Shown one piece after another: positions 24,558 to 34,845 of a stretch of 64,000 nt of DNA; the first letter of the stretch is position 1, and each line of letters begins with the position of its first letter. The notes below the pieces were generated by a model. The model saw only the letters and a program-made list of their open reading frames with translations. It was not told where the DNA came from and did no database searches. A program made the position numbers and the translations under genes. The DNA comes from Shinella kummerowiae (GTDB taxonomy: Bacteria > Pseudomonadota > Alphaproteobacteria > Rhizobiales > Rhizobiaceae): positions 558,001-622,000 of the forward strand of contig NZ_WUMK01000002.1 in assembly GCF_009827055.1 (NCBI RefSeq). Reading direction: 5' to 3'.

Positions 24558-25529
24558 ATGGATTTCTTTCAGGTCTTCATCGAACTCGCGCAGTCGACCG
24601 TCCGCGTCTCGACGCCGCTGATCCTTGCCGCGCTTGCCGGCCTCTTTACCGAACGCGCCGGCGTCTTCGACATCGGGCTCGAGGGCAAGATGCTGGGGGC
24701 GGCCTTCGCCGCCGGCACCGTCGCCTTCCTCACGCAGTCCGTGGCGATGGGCCTCGGGGCGGCCATCCTCGTCTCCGTGCTGCTCTCGCTGGTGCATGGC
24801 TACGCCTCGATCACCCAGCGCGGCAGCCAGATCGTCTCGGGCGTCGCCATCAACTTCGTCGTCGCCGGCTCGACCGTCATTCTCGGCGAAGCCTGGTTCC
24901 GCCAGGGCGGGCGCACGCCGGCCTTGATGGAAAGCGGCCGCTTCGGCACGATCAAGCTGCCCTTTGCCGATGCGTTGCGCGAGGTGCCGATCCTCGGGCC
25001 GCTTTATTCGAACCTGCTGTCCGGCCACTCGCCGCTCACCTATCTCGCCTTCCTGATGGTGCCGGCGAGCTGGTGGATCCTCTACCGCACGCGCTTCGGG
25101 CTGCGCCTGCGCGCTGTCGGCGAAAATCCGGGTGCGGTCGATACGGCCGGTATCTCGGTCATCTGGCTGCGCTACCGCGCCGTCATCTGCTGCGGCATCC
25201 TGTGCGGCATTGCCGGCGCCTATCTGTCGCTTGCGGCCAATGCCGGCTTCACCAAGGGCATGACGGCCGGCAAGGGTTACATCGCGCTCGCCGCCCTCAT
25301 CTTCGCCAAGTGGCGGCCGAAGAACATTCTCTTCGCCTGCCTGCTCTTCGGCTTCCTCGATGCCTTCGCCATCCGCTACCAGGGTTACGCCTTCCCGCTG
25401 ATCGGCAAGGTGCCGGTACAGCTCATGCAGGCACTGCCCTATATCCTGACGGTGATCCTGCTTGCAGGCTTCATCGGCAAGGCCATTCCGCCGAAGGCCG
25501 GCGGCGTGCCCTACGTCAAGGAGCGATAA
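24558..25529 (+). CDS. Nucleoside ABC transporter, permease 2
   Basis: A 323-residue partner permease of the same family. ERAGVFDIGLEGKMLGAAF is the family motif after the first helix, RTRFGLRLRAVGENPGAVDTAG is the cytoplasmic ATPase-contact loop, and GKGYIALAALIFAKWRP lies near the end. It is the smaller of the permease pair, as in other BMP-type systems. The cytidine deaminase ATG follows after one base, so import and the first salvage enzyme are in one operon. Confidence 0.92.
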   Translation: MDFFQVFIELAQSTVRVSTPLILAALAGLFTERAGVFDIGLEGKMLGAAFAAGTVAFLTQSVAMGLGAAILVSVLLSLVHGYASITQRGSQIVSGVAINFVVAGSTVILGEAWFRQGGRTPALMESGRFGTIKLPFADALREVPILGPLYSNLLSGHSPLTYLAFLMVPASWWILYRTRFGLRLRAVGENPGAVDTAGISVIWLRYRAVICCGILCGIAGAYLSLAANAGFTKGMTAGKGYIALAALIFAKWRPKNILFACLLFGFLDAFAIRYQGYAFPLIGKVPVQLMQALPYILTVILLAGFIGKAIPPKAGGVPYVKER

Positions 25530-25530
25530 C

Positions 25531-25923
25531 ATGTCTCACGACCTCTTCGAGGCAGCGCGCGCGGCGATGGCCTTCGCGCACGCCCCCTATTCCAAGTTCC
25601 CGGTGGGGGCGGCGATCCGCGCCGAGGACGGCAAGATCTATGCCGGTGCCAATATCGAGAACCTGTCGTTTCCGCAGGGCTGGTGCGCCGAGCCGACCGC
25701 GATCAGCCATATGATCATGGCCGGCAACAAGACAATCGTCGAGATGGCGGTGATTGCCGAGAAGCTGCCGCTCTGCCCGCCCTGCGGCGGCTGCCGGCAG
25801 AAGATCGCCGAATTCGCCACCGCAAAGACGCCGATCTATCTGTGCGACGAGACCGGCGTGAAGAAGACCATGACCATGGACGAACTGCTGCCGCACAGCT
25901 TTGCGACGGATGTACTCGGATGA
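25531..25923 (+). CDS. cdd: Cytidine deaminase
   Basis: A 130-residue homotetramer-type cytidine deaminase (cytidine and deoxycytidine to uridines). Zinc ligands are Cys52 in WCAEPTAI and Cys85/Cys88 in PCGGCRQ, and catalytic Glu54 is present. The N-terminal YSKFPVGAAIRAEDGKIYAGANIEN is the nucleoside-binding segment. Small departures are Pro for Arg in CAERTA and Gly for Ala in PCGACRQ; both keep the metal site. The gene starts right after the permease and its stop overlaps the next ATG (ATGA). Confidence 0.95.
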   Translation: MSHDLFEAARAAMAFAHAPYSKFPVGAAIRAEDGKIYAGANIENLSFPQGWCAEPTAISHMIMAGNKTIVEMAVIAEKLPLCPPCGGCRQKIAEFATAKTPIYLCDETGVKKTMTMDELLPHSFATDVLG

Positions 25924-26732
25924 GTGCCTCGACGACAGAACTGCTGCGCGCCCGCCTCGGCGGCGTGCTGCCACGCACCGGCATCGTGCTCGGCTCCGGC
26001 CTCGGCTCGCTGGTGGAGGCCATGCAGAATGCGCTGCGTATCCCCTATGCCGACCTGCCGAGTTTTCCGGTCAGCTCCGTCTCCGGCCATGCCGGTGAGC
26101 TGGTCATCGGTTATCTCGGCGCCGTTCCGGTCATCATGCTTTCCGGGCGCGTGCACTACTACGAGAGCGGCGATGCCAATGCCATGCGCACGCCGATCGA
26201 GGTGCTGAAGGGGCTCGGCGTCACCTCGCTGATCCTCACCAATTCGGCGGGGTCGCTGCGCGAGGACATGCCGCCCGGCTCGGTGATGCGGATTTCCGAC
26301 CACATCAATTTCTCCGGCGCCAATCCGCTGATCGGCATCGACAGCGACGACCGCTTCGTCGGCATGACCAATGCCTATGACGCGGATCTCGCCGCCCGCA
26401 TGGAGGCTGCCGCGCAAAAGCTCGGCATCCCGCTGCCATCAGGCGTCTACATGTGGTTCTCCGGCCCGAATTTCGAAACGCCGGCGGAAGTTCGCATGGC
26501 GCGCGTGTTCGGTGCGGATGCCGTTGGCATGTCGACCGTGCCGGAGGTGCTGATTGCCCGCCATCTCGGCCTCAAGGCCGCCGCCGCCTCCGTCATCACC
26601 AATTTCGGTGCCGGCATGACGGGCGGCGAACTCAGCCACCACGAAACCAAGGACATGGCCCCGATCGGCGGGAAGCGGCTCGCCGCCATCCTCGCCGAGA
26701 TGATCGCGGGCGGAGGCAACGACCATGCATGA
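25920..26732 (+). CDS. punA: Purine-nucleoside phosphorylase (trimeric type)
   Basis: A 270-residue trimeric PNP. Phosphate-binding features are GIVLGSGLGSL and the SGRVHYYES segment. The ligand-site EVR appears in FETPAEVRMARVFGADAVGMSTVPE, which also carries the family's mid-region motif. The usual specificity Asn in the ITNFGAGM stretch is present, consistent with guanosine/inosine cleavage, though adenosine activity cannot be excluded. It overlaps cdd by four bases and deoC by eight, so the genes are translationally coupled. Confidence 0.93.
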   Translation: MSASTTELLRARLGGVLPRTGIVLGSGLGSLVEAMQNALRIPYADLPSFPVSSVSGHAGELVIGYLGAVPVIMLSGRVHYYESGDANAMRTPIEVLKGLGVTSLILTNSAGSLREDMPPGSVMRISDHINFSGANPLIGIDSDDRFVGMTNAYDADLAARMEAAAQKLGIPLPSGVYMWFSGPNFETPAEVRMARVFGADAVGMSTVPEVLIARHLGLKAAAASVITNFGAGMTGGELSHHETKDMAPIGGKRLAAILAEMIAGGGNDHA

Positions 26733-27483
26733 CACGGCAAAACGGGCACTCTCGCTGCTCGACCTGACGGATCTTACCGATGACTGCGACGCAGCCGCGA
26801 TCGAAAAGCTCTGCGCGCAAGCGCAGACGCCCTTCGGCACCACGGCCGCCATCTGCATCTGGCCGCGTTTCGTGGCGCAGGCGCGCGGCATTCTCGGCCC
26901 GGGTCATGCGGTGAAGATCGCGACCGTCGTCAACTTCCCGTCCGGCGATCTGGCGGTTGCCAATGTGCTGGCGGAAACCAAGCAGGCGATTGCCGACGGC
27001 GCCGACGAGATCGACCTCGTCATCCCCTACCGCGACTTCATTGCCGGCCACGAAGGGGCCGTGACGGACATGGTGAGTGCGGTCAAGGCCGTCTGCACGC
27101 CGCCGGTCATCCTCAAGACCATTCTGGAAACCGGCGAACTCAAGGACCCGGCATTGATCCGCGAGGCCTCCGACCTCGCCATTACCGCCGGCGCCGATTT
27201 CATCAAGACCTCGACCGGCAAGGTTTCCGTCAATGCCACCCTGCAGGCGGCCGAGATCATGCTGAATGCCATCAAGGCCAGCGGCAAGCCGGTCGGCTTC
27301 AAGCCGGCGGGGGGCGTGCGCACGGTGACGGATGCGGGCGAATATCTGGCACTGGCCGCCTCCATCCTCGGCGAAGGCTGGGCGACGCCCAAGACGTTCC
27401 GCTTCGGTGCCTCCGGCCTGCTGGGCGACATCCTGTCCGTGCTCGGCGGCCAGGCCGCGCCAGCGGCACCGGCGAGCTACTAA
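26725..27483 (+). CDS. deoC: Deoxyribose-phosphate aldolase
   Basis: A 252-residue DeoC, splitting 2-deoxyribose 5-phosphate into glyceraldehyde 3-phosphate and acetaldehyde. The Schiff-base lysine is Lys161 in DFIKTSTGK and the proton-relay lysine is Lys193 in GFKPAGGVR; the catalytic Asp97 lies in DEIDLVIPYRDF. The TIM barrel is complete. It is directly followed by deoA with no gap, giving a full deoxynucleoside breakdown set with deoB on the other strand. Confidence 0.96.
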   Translation: MHDTAKRALSLLDLTDLTDDCDAAAIEKLCAQAQTPFGTTAAICIWPRFVAQARGILGPGHAVKIATVVNFPSGDLAVANVLAETKQAIADGADEIDLVIPYRDFIAGHEGAVTDMVSAVKAVCTPPVILKTILETGELKDPALIREASDLAITAGADFIKTSTGKVSVNATLQAAEIMLNAIKASGKPVGFKPAGGVRTVTDAGEYLALAASILGEGWATPKTFRFGASGLLGDILSVLGGQAAPAAPASY

Positions 27484-28797
27484 ATGCTCCCGCAGGAGAC
27501 GATCCGCCGCAAGCGCGGCGGCGAGCCCCTCAGCCGCGAGGAGATCACCCGCTTCATTGCCGGCGTGACGGACGGCAGCGTCTCCGAGGGACAGGTGGCG
27601 GCCTTTGCCATGGCCGTCTGGTTCAAGGGCATGGCGCGCGACGAGACCGTGGCGCTGACGCTTGCCATGCGCGATTCGGGCGACGTGCTCGACTGGTCGG
27701 ACATCGACCGGCCGATCGCCGACAAACATTCGACCGGCGGCGTCGGCGACAATGTTTCGCTGATGCTGGCGCCGATCGCCGCGGCCTGCGGGCTTGCCGT
27801 GCCGATGATTTCCGGCCGCGGCCTTGGCCATACCGGCGGCACGCTGGACAAGCTGGAATCGATCCCCGGCTATACGATCATGCCGTCCGCCGATCTCTTC
27901 CGCCGCACGGTGAAGGACATCGGCTGCGCGATCATCGGCCAGACAACGGCCCTCGCGCCGGCCGACAAGCGCATCTACGCCATCCGCGACGTCACGGCGA
28001 CGGTCGATTCCGTGCCGCTGATCACCGCCTCCATTCTCTCGAAAAAACTCGCCGCCGGCCTTCAATCGCTGGTGCTCGACGTGAAGGTCGGCAATGGCGC
28101 CTTCATGACGGATGCGGCCGAAGCCGAAACGCTGGCCCGCTCGCTGGTCGAGGTGGCGAATGGCGCCGGCGTGAAAACCTCCGCCCTCATCACCGACATG
28201 AACCAGCCGCTGGCGGACGCCGCCGGCAATGCCGTCGAGATCGCCAATTGCATCGCCTTCCTGAAGGGCGAGAAGGTCGGCACGCGGCTGGAGCGCATCG
28301 TGCTCGCCTTCGCGGCGGAGATGCTGGTGTTGTCCGGGCTGGAGAACGACATGGCCGCCGCCACGGCGAAAGCGGCGCGGGCGCTTGCCAGCGGTGCGGC
28401 GGCGGAAACCTTCGGCCGCATGGTCCACGCGCTGGGCGGCCCCGCCGACCTCATGGATCGGCCGGACGCTTATCTGGCCACGGCACCGGTTGTGCGCGCC
28501 GTTGTCGCCCCTGAAGCCGGCTATCTGGTTTCCTGCGATACGCGCGGCGTCGGCCTCGCCGTCATCGAGCTTGGCGGTGGCCGCAGCCGGCCGGACGATG
28601 CGATCGACCACCGCGTCGGCTTCGATCAGCTATCGCCTCTCGGAACGAAGGTGGAGAAGGGCGACGCGATCGGCCGCGTGCACGCGGCAAACGAGGCGGA
28701 TGCGGCGCGCGGTGCGGAGCGGCTTGCCGGACTTTATGGCATCGCGCCGGAAGCGCCGATGCGCGTTTGCGATATTCTCACACGCATCAGCGTATGA
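27484..28797 (+). CDS. deoA: Thymidine phosphorylase
   Basis: A 437-residue member of the NP-II family. The phosphate/nucleoside motif KHSTGGVGDN is at 81-90, followed by MISGRGLGHTGGTLDKLESIPGY, the family signature. The C-terminal alpha/beta PYNP domain is present (DHRVGFDQLSPLGTKVEKGD). It abuts the deoC stop with no spacer. Its last 11 bases overlap the convergent aspartyl protease gene. Confidence 0.95.
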   Translation: MLPQETIRRKRGGEPLSREEITRFIAGVTDGSVSEGQVAAFAMAVWFKGMARDETVALTLAMRDSGDVLDWSDIDRPIADKHSTGGVGDNVSLMLAPIAAACGLAVPMISGRGLGHTGGTLDKLESIPGYTIMPSADLFRRTVKDIGCAIIGQTTALAPADKRIYAIRDVTATVDSVPLITASILSKKLAAGLQSLVLDVKVGNGAFMTDAAEAETLARSLVEVANGAGVKTSALITDMNQPLADAAGNAVEIANCIAFLKGEKVGTRLERIVLAFAAEMLVLSGLENDMAAATAKAARALASGAAAETFGRMVHALGGPADLMDRPDAYLATAPVVRAVVAPEAGYLVSCDTRGVGLAVIELGGGRSRPDDAIDHRVGFDQLSPLGTKVEKGDAIGRVHAANEADAARGAERLAGLYGIAPEAPMRVCDILTRISV

Positions 28798-29323
28798 GGT
28801 GCAGCTTACCGTCTTCGACCTTGTAGGACGACAGGCCCTTCAAGAAACTCATGCCGATCAGCGTGCCGGAGAGCGCCTTGTCCTCCAGCACCATGGCGCC
28901 GATATTTTCCAGGCGCACCGGGCCGATCTCGATCTTGTCGAGGCGGATATAGGCGGCCCGTGCCTTACCGTTAGCGGTATCGACGGCATAGCGGAAATCA
29001 AGCTCGGTCCTGGAAATACCAATGCGCTGTGCGGTCGAGACGTTGATGGCCACCATGCTGGCGCCGGTATCGACCATGCCCTTTTCCTTGCGGCCATTGA
29101 TGGCGAAGAGGCCGGTGAAATGGCCGTTCGGATCGGCATCGATCACCGCGCCGCGATTGCCGGTGTAGCGTGCGCTGCCCTGCCCGGTCGGAACCGCCAC
29201 GGTCTCGACCTTCGCAGCGGGCTTGTCACCCGTCGTTTCGAGATAACGCTTCGCAACGTCGGGTACGAAGGCGGCGGTGACGAGGACGGCACCGGCGACA
29301 AAGGCAAGGCTGCGGACGGACAT
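28787..29323 (-). CDS. Retropepsin-like aspartyl protease, TIGR02281 type, membrane-anchored
   Basis: A 178-residue protein with an N-terminal hydrophobic anchor (SLAFVAGAVLVTAAFV) and a single retropepsin-like domain: DTGAS at 85-89 is the catalytic motif, and the second half ends with LIGMSFLKGLSSYKVEDGKLHLIR. Such small periplasmic-facing proteases must dimerise to form the active site, because only one catalytic Asp is present. Its cellular targets in alphaproteobacteria are unknown. It is convergent with deoA and downstream of upp on the same strand, separated by a terminator. Confidence 0.87.
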   Translation of the reverse strand: MSVRSLAFVAGAVLVTAAFVPDVAKRYLETTGDKPAAKVETVAVPTGQGSARYTGNRGAVIDADPNGHFTGLFAINGRKEKGMVDTGASMVAINVSTAQRIGISRTELDFRYAVDTANGKARAAYIRLDKIEIGPVRLENIGAMVLEDKALSGTLIGMSFLKGLSSYKVEDGKLHLIR

Positions 29324-29378
29324 GGACAGGTCTCCGAAAGATCTGTCCCGAAATAACACGCGCCCGGCTAACGGACGG

Positions 29379-29404
29379 CAAAAGGGGCGCTCGACGGCGC
29401 CCCT
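29379..29404 (-). terminator. Rho-independent terminator after upp
   Basis: Read on the minus strand: stem AGGGGCGC / GCGCCCCT (29383-29404) with a six-base loop, followed by TTTTG. It is 44 bases after the upp stop. Confidence 0.85.
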
Positions 29405-29447
29405 CTCCACGATCTTCGCTTGGCTTGGTGAACGCCCGGTTAACGGC

Positions 29448-30077
29448 TCACTTGGTGCCGTACATGCGGTCGCCGGCATCGCCGAGGCCGGGCACGATGT
29501 AGCCCTTCTCGTTGAGCTGGCGGTCGATGGAGGCGGTGTAGACCGGCACGTCCGGATGGTGGGCTCGGAAACTCTTGATGCCTTCCGGCGCGGCCAGCAG
29601 GCAGAGGAAGCGGATGTTCGTCGCACCACGGCTCTTCAGCGTGTCGATGGCGGCAATCGCCGAGTTGCCGGTCGCCAGCATCGGGTCGACGACGATGACG
29701 AGGCGTTCGTCGATACTATCGGGCGCCTTGAAGAAGTATTCGACGGCTTCCAGCGTTTCATGATCACGGTAGACGCCGATATGCGAGACGCGGGCCGACG
29801 GCACCAGTTCCAGCATGCCTTCGAGCAAGCCATTGCCGGCACGCAGGATGGAGGCGAAGACCAGCTTCTTGCCTTCCAGCACCGGTGCGTCGATTTCCTC
29901 AAGCGGCGTCTGGATGCGTTCGGTGGTCAGCTCCAGGTCGCGCGTGACCTCGTAACAGAGCAGCGTGGAAATCTCGCGCAGCAGGCGACGGAAACTGCCG
30001 GTCGACGTTTCCTTCTTGCGCATGATGGTCAGCTTGTGCTGCACGAGCGGGTGATCGATGACTGTGACGCCGTCCAT
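29448..30077 (-). CDS. upp: Uracil phosphoribosyltransferase
   Basis: A 209-residue UPRT (uracil plus PRPP to UMP). The PRPP loop is [19 protein letters not shown] and the uracil-binding C-terminus is [18 protein letters not shown]. Both length and ends are canonical. It completes the salvage of uracil released by the phosphorylases. The add gene ends 105 bases upstream on the same strand (30183), so read-through from deoB-add is possible. Confidence 0.96.
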   Translation of the reverse strand: MDGVTVIDHPLVQHKLTIMRKKETSTGSFRRLLREISTLLCYEVTRDLELTTERIQTPLEEIDAPVLEGKKLVFASILRAGNGLLEGMLELVPSARVSHIGVYRDHETLEAVEYFFKAPDSIDERLVIVVDPMLATGNSAIAAIDTLKSRGATNIRFLCLLAAPEGIKSFRAHHPDVPVYTASIDRQLNEKGYIVPGLGDAGDRMYGTK

Positions 30078-30182
30078 GGCCAACCTTCCGAAATAAAGTG
30101 AACGTTCCTTTTTCCACGGAACGGCAGAGGGCCGCAAGAGAAGAGAGCCGGCCGCAGGCAACATCCCCAGCCGGCTTGCCCC

Positions 30183-31147
30183 TCAGAGAGCCGAAAACAG
30201 CCGCTGCCGCGTCGGTTCGTCGACGAAGGCCGCCTCGATGGCGGTGCGCGTCATGCCGAGAATGTCCGCGTCGCTGAAACCCATGACGGTCGAGGCAACC
30301 TCGTATTCGCGGGCAAGCGAGGTGTGGAAGAACGGCGGGTCGTCGGAATTGAGCGTGACACGCACGCCGGCCGCATGCAGGGCCCGCAGCGGGTGGCTTT
30401 GGAAATCCGGAAAGACGCTCAGCGCGACATTCGAGCCAGGGCAGACTTCGAGCACCACGCCTTCGTCGGCCAGCCGCTTCACCAGATCCGCATCCTCGAT
30501 GGCGCGCACGCCATGGCTGATGCGCGAGGGACGCACATGGTCAAGCGCATCGCGCACGCTGAAGGCACCGGAAAGCTCGCCGGCATGGATGGTGATGCCG
30601 AGACCGGCATCGCGGGCAATGTCGAAGGCGCGGGTGAAATCGGCGACGCGATGCATCCGCTCCTCGCCGGCGAGATTGAAGCCTGATATCAGCGGATGCG
30701 GCCGGCGCGCGGCATATTCCGCCGCCTTCACCACCCGCTCCGGTCCGAAATGCCGGATGCCGACGATGAGCAGGCGCGTCTCGATGCCGGTCTTCGCTTT
30801 CGCCCGTTCGGCGCCCTCGGCGAGGCCGCGGACATAGGCATCCGCCCCGATGCCGACGGCGTCGCCCTGATCGGGCGAGACGATCAGCTCGCTGTAGATG
30901 GCGCCGGCTTCGGCGATCTCGGTGAGATAGGTTTCGGCGAGCAGCGCGTAATCCTCTTCCGTGCGGAAGAGATTGGCCGTCGCGTCGTAGCTTTGCACGA
31001 AACTCGTGAAATCCTGCCAGGCATAGGCACCATCGCGGATGAAGGCAGAGGTATCGATGCCATAGCGCGCGGCCTGCGCCAGGGCCAGGGCCGGCGGTGT
31101 CGCGCCCTCGATATGGCAGTGCAGCTCCGCCTTGGGCATGGTTTTCG

Positions 31148-31151
<4 letters not shown>
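30183..31151 (-). CDS. add: Adenosine deaminase (adenine deaminase not excluded)
   Basis: A 322-residue metal-dependent deaminase of the ADA family. The zinc site HCHIEGA is near the N-terminus, [10 protein letters not shown] supplies the central His/Glu, SRISHGVRA the next His and NSDDPPFF the catalytic Asp pair. The NSDDP form rather than NTDDP is shared with the adenine/ADAL-like branch, so substrate choice between adenosine and adenine needs assay. It starts at GTG 31149-31151 with AAGGAG seven bases upstream, overlapping the deoB stop by four bases; ATG 31139 is the alternative. Confidence 0.85.
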
Positions 31152-32377
<1,226 letters not shown>

Positions 32378-32478
32378 GGATCACCTGTCACATGTCGCCG
32401 AAACGGCGGACGGATTGCGTGACATGACACAGGCGAAGCGGCAGGTTCAAGCGAAATCGGCAAGCGCATGCGCGCGGC

Positions 32479-33084
32479 TCAGCAGCCCGAGCAAGTGATC
32501 TCCTTGCCCTTGCGCAGACCGAAGTAACTCGTCTTGGCAAGACGAAACGAGTTGAGCCTGGACGAGAGATTGGGCGCCATGAGCAATATCGTGTACGGCA
32601 CAGACAGCTCCGTGCGCACGAAGAACAGGCTCTTGGCACCCTGAATGTTGCTCGGCAGGACCACGGTCGCCCCCTTGGCATAGGGCTGTCCCTTGGCCTG
32701 ATCCCGCGACCAGGCGACGGTTGCCTTCCCATCCTTGTCGACGGCAACGCCGGTGATCTTCAGCGTATATCCCTCGGTCTGCTGGAAGGGGGCGATCACG
32801 CGCTTGGTGACCTCTTTCATGGTGTCCAGTGTGTCGGCGGTCGTTGCGGTGTCCTGCGTCAACAGGTCGGAGACCGTGCTGGCCGCGCGGCTGACCTTGC
32901 TCGACATGTTGATGCCGACGGAAATCTCGAAGGCACTGACATAGGCCATGATTAGAAGCGGTGCGACGATCGCGAATTCGATGGCGCCCGCACCGCGCCG
33001 GTCCCGCCCGAGGCGGTGTAGCAGGCTGCGTCCCTGCAGGGCCACCTTCTTGCCGGCGAGCACAGGCGAAAAGACCGTACGCAT
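32479..33084 (-). CDS. TadE-family pseudopilin, second of pair
   Basis: A 201-residue TadE-like protein. A basic leader ends RLGRDRRGAGAIEFAIVAPLLIMAYVSAF, with the Flp-type prepilin site (G|AxxxE, Glu+5 at AGAIEF) and a single hydrophobic helix. The remainder is a periplasmic domain with two cysteines at the very C-terminus (EITCSGC). The prepilin peptidase CpaA (34846) would process it. The ATG at 33084 shares one base with the upstream gene's stop. TadE/TadF pseudopilins are needed for Flp pilus assembly. Confidence 0.88.
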   Translation of the reverse strand: MRTVFSPVLAGKKVALQGRSLLHRLGRDRRGAGAIEFAIVAPLLIMAYVSAFEISVGINMSSKVSRAASTVSDLLTQDTATTADTLDTMKEVTKRVIAPFQQTEGYTLKITGVAVDKDGKATVAWSRDQAKGQPYAKGATVVLPSNIQGAKSLFFVRTELSVPYTILLMAPNLSSRLNSFRLAKTSYFGLRKGKEITCSGC

Positions 33085-33695
33085 CACGGATAGTCCTCGT
33101 TCTGGATAACGGCTGTCGAGACCATCAGGTAATTCTGCTTGCTACCGTCGGCGGATTTGACGGTCGAGAGGTAGGGACGGATGACGTCCGTGACGATGTC
33201 CCAGCGGTAGTAGGCGCGCACGATGTTGATCGACTTCTTGCCGCCCGGGGCAAACTTGAAATCGGTCGTGTTGAGGTCCTTGCCCGTCAAGGGAACCGAT
33301 TTCGGAATTTCCGCAAACGTCTTGAAGCTGCGCACATCCAGCCAGAGCTTGTTGGGCGCCGCCAGCTCCGCCGCCGAGCACTTCAGCATGATGGCGATTT
33401 CCTGGCAGAAGGCGGCGCGGAACTGCCCCGCGGTCTTGTCGGTGTCGGCCCTGCCCAAATTGTAGGTGATCTCGCCGGTGCGGATCTTGCGCGCCATGGT
33501 ATCGGTCGCATTGGCAAGAAGCTGCTCGGCGGAAAAGGCGACGAACGTTTCGATCGAGGCGAAAACGATCAGGAAGAACGGCAACGTGAGAATGGTGAAT
33601 TCGATCGCCGTCGCGCCGTCGCGGCGAGCGAAGAAGCGACCGATCAGACCCTTCATCGGCCGTCGGCGAGTTGTTGTGTCTTGATCGAGCGACAT
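33084..33695 (-). CDS. TadE-family pseudopilin, first of pair
   Basis: A 203-residue TadE-like protein: basic leader RFFARRDGATAIEFTILTLPFFLIVFA has the prepilin cleavage site (G|ATAIEF) and membrane helix; the periplasmic part holds two cysteines (FCQEIAIMLKCS). It pairs with the TadE-like gene that overlaps it. The start is set at ATG 33695; a GTG nine codons earlier (33722) has weaker support. It is the middle gene of a three-gene minus-strand operon, divergent from pilA. Confidence 0.87.
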   Translation of the reverse strand: MSLDQDTTTRRRPMKGLIGRFFARRDGATAIEFTILTLPFFLIVFASIETFVAFSAEQLLANATDTMARKIRTGEITYNLGRADTDKTAGQFRAAFCQEIAIMLKCSAAELAAPNKLWLDVRSFKTFAEIPKSVPLTGKDLNTTDFKFAPGGKKSINIVRAYYRWDIVTDVIRPYLSTVKSADGSKQNYLMVSTAVIQNEDYP

Positions 33696-33818
33696 CGCGA
33701 TCCGTTCCCAAATGCTGGACACGGCGAGAGTAGGCGGTAGACCGTTTATTTTTCGTGTGCGCGAAGCCGAATATTTGAACTGTTTCTCATATTCGGACGA
33801 TCGAGGCGAAACAGGTCG

Positions 33819-34232
33819 TCAGCCGCCGGTGTCGGCGCGCGTGGAATGTTCCTCGCAGTTCGGCGTGCAGGACAGCACGGACCTGTCCGTCTGCCGGAAG
33901 ACACGCACCGTGTTGCCTTCGTCGATCGACACCAGGATACGCTCGTCGACGATCGCGTTTCCATCGGCATCGAGAAGAACCAGATTGGTCGTTCCGAAAC
34001 TGCGGCCCGTCAGGACGATCGTGCGCGCATCGGCAACCGTTGCATCCGCGACCTTGGCATTGCCGATGATAACCTTGCTGACGGGGCGATCGAGACGCAG
34101 CACACGGGCATGATCCATGTAGACGCGCATCAGTGGCTCTTCGGCCATGGCGCCGACGGCCGTCGCACCCACCACGACTGCGGCAGTGGCAAACCTCATC
34201 GCACCCTTAACGAAGGTCCAGTCGCGTCCCAT
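33819..34232 (-). CDS. Stand-alone secretin/pilus N-terminal-domain protein (CpaC N-domain-like)
   Basis: A 137-residue exported protein. The signal peptide ends AVGAMA|EEP, and the mature part is one pilus-formation N-terminal domain: LRLDRPVSKVIIGNAKVAD, then DARTIVLTGRSFGTTNLVLLD, matching residues about 55-125 of the CpaC at 36374. It has no secretin channel domain. The tail has two cysteines (SCTPNCEEHSTRADTGG). It leads the operon of two TadE-like genes and is divergent from pilA, so a role as periplasmic helper of the Flp secretin is likely (inference). Start ATG 34232 is preceded by GGGATGAG. Confidence 0.82.
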   Translation of the reverse strand: MGRDWTFVKGAMRFATAAVVVGATAVGAMAEEPLMRVYMDHARVLRLDRPVSKVIIGNAKVADATVADARTIVLTGRSFGTTNLVLLDADGNAIVDERILVSIDEGNTVRVFRQTDRSVLSCTPNCEEHSTRADTGG

Positions 34233-34564
34233 AAACACTCATCCCGGCAAACAATCACCAACAGCATCGCCGGGAATGGTGAATGAAGCTTTAAGGCACT
34301 CGCTCACATTGCAGATTTCTCCGCGACAGCCGAAACACCCTGAATGGCCCGTTCCGTCCGGCAGCCAGGAAAGTACGCGCGAAACGCGCGCGCGTAAGGC
34401 GATTTACCTCTTGTTGACCATACATCCGGTAGGTTGGCGTTAGGGCTGCATTAACCCATTTCCTTAAGCCGATGGAAATCGACTGCCTGTAGGTTGCATT
34501 CATCCGAACAACGGAAACAGTTGGCGGACGTGCTGAACCAACATCGTGGAGCTAGGAGAATACC
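34233..34564. other. Divergent control region of the pilus genes
   Basis: These 332 bases separate the divergent secretin-N-domain gene and pilA. They hold no supported gene. The right part carries a CtrA-like box at 34440-34454 and, just before pilA, a strong AGGAG ribosome site (34554-34558). The left part is the promoter region for the minus-strand operon, with no clear motif that I can name. Confidence 0.6.
34440..34454 (+). promoter_or_regulatory. Probable CtrA-binding site upstream of pilA
   Basis: TTAG, seven bases, TTAA: one mismatch to the CtrA consensus TTAA-N7-TTAA, 110 bases before the pilA start. pilA is a direct CtrA target in Caulobacter, which supports the reading. Confidence 0.55.
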
Positions 34565-34747
34565 ATGACCAAGATTTTCGCTCGCCTTATGAAGGACGAA
34601 TCTGGCGCAACCGCCATCGAATACGGCCTGATCGCCGCCCTGATTTCCGTTGCCCTCATCAGCGGTGCAACCGCCCTCGGCAAGGGCCTGAACGCTCAGT
34701 TCAACTTCCTGAACACCAAGCTCTCGGGCTCGCAGAACCCGACGTAA
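34565..34747 (+). CDS. pilA: Flp-type major pilin
   Basis: A 60-residue Flp/Fap pilin. The short basic leader MTKIFARLMKDESG ends at the prepilin site, with mature start ATAIEYGLIAALISVALISGA (Glu+5 and Tyr+6, the Flp signature). Processing by CpaA at 34846 would give a mature pilin of about 46 residues. It equals ctpA of the Agrobacterium ctpA-I cluster. The hairpin after the stop probably raises pilA mRNA relative to the downstream genes. Confidence 0.96.
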   Translation: MTKIFARLMKDESGATAIEYGLIAALISVALISGATALGKGLNAQFNFLNTKLSGSQNPT

Positions 34748-34771
34748 GCTCAGGGACAGGATTTCCTGACA

Positions 34772-34804
34772 ATGAAGCCGCCATCCTTCGGAAGGCGGCT
34801 TCAT
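34772..34804 (+). terminator. Hairpin between pilA and cpaA (attenuator or stabiliser)
   Basis: Perfect 11-base-pair stem ATGAAGCCGCC (34772-34782) / GGCGGCTTCAT (34794-34804), with an inner CC-TTCG-GG tetraloop hairpin. No T-run follows, so partial termination or 3'-end protection of pilA mRNA is more likely than full termination. Confidence 0.6.
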
Positions 34805-34845
34805 CATTCGGGGCACCGCCAGAACAACCACCGGAGGCAATCGGC

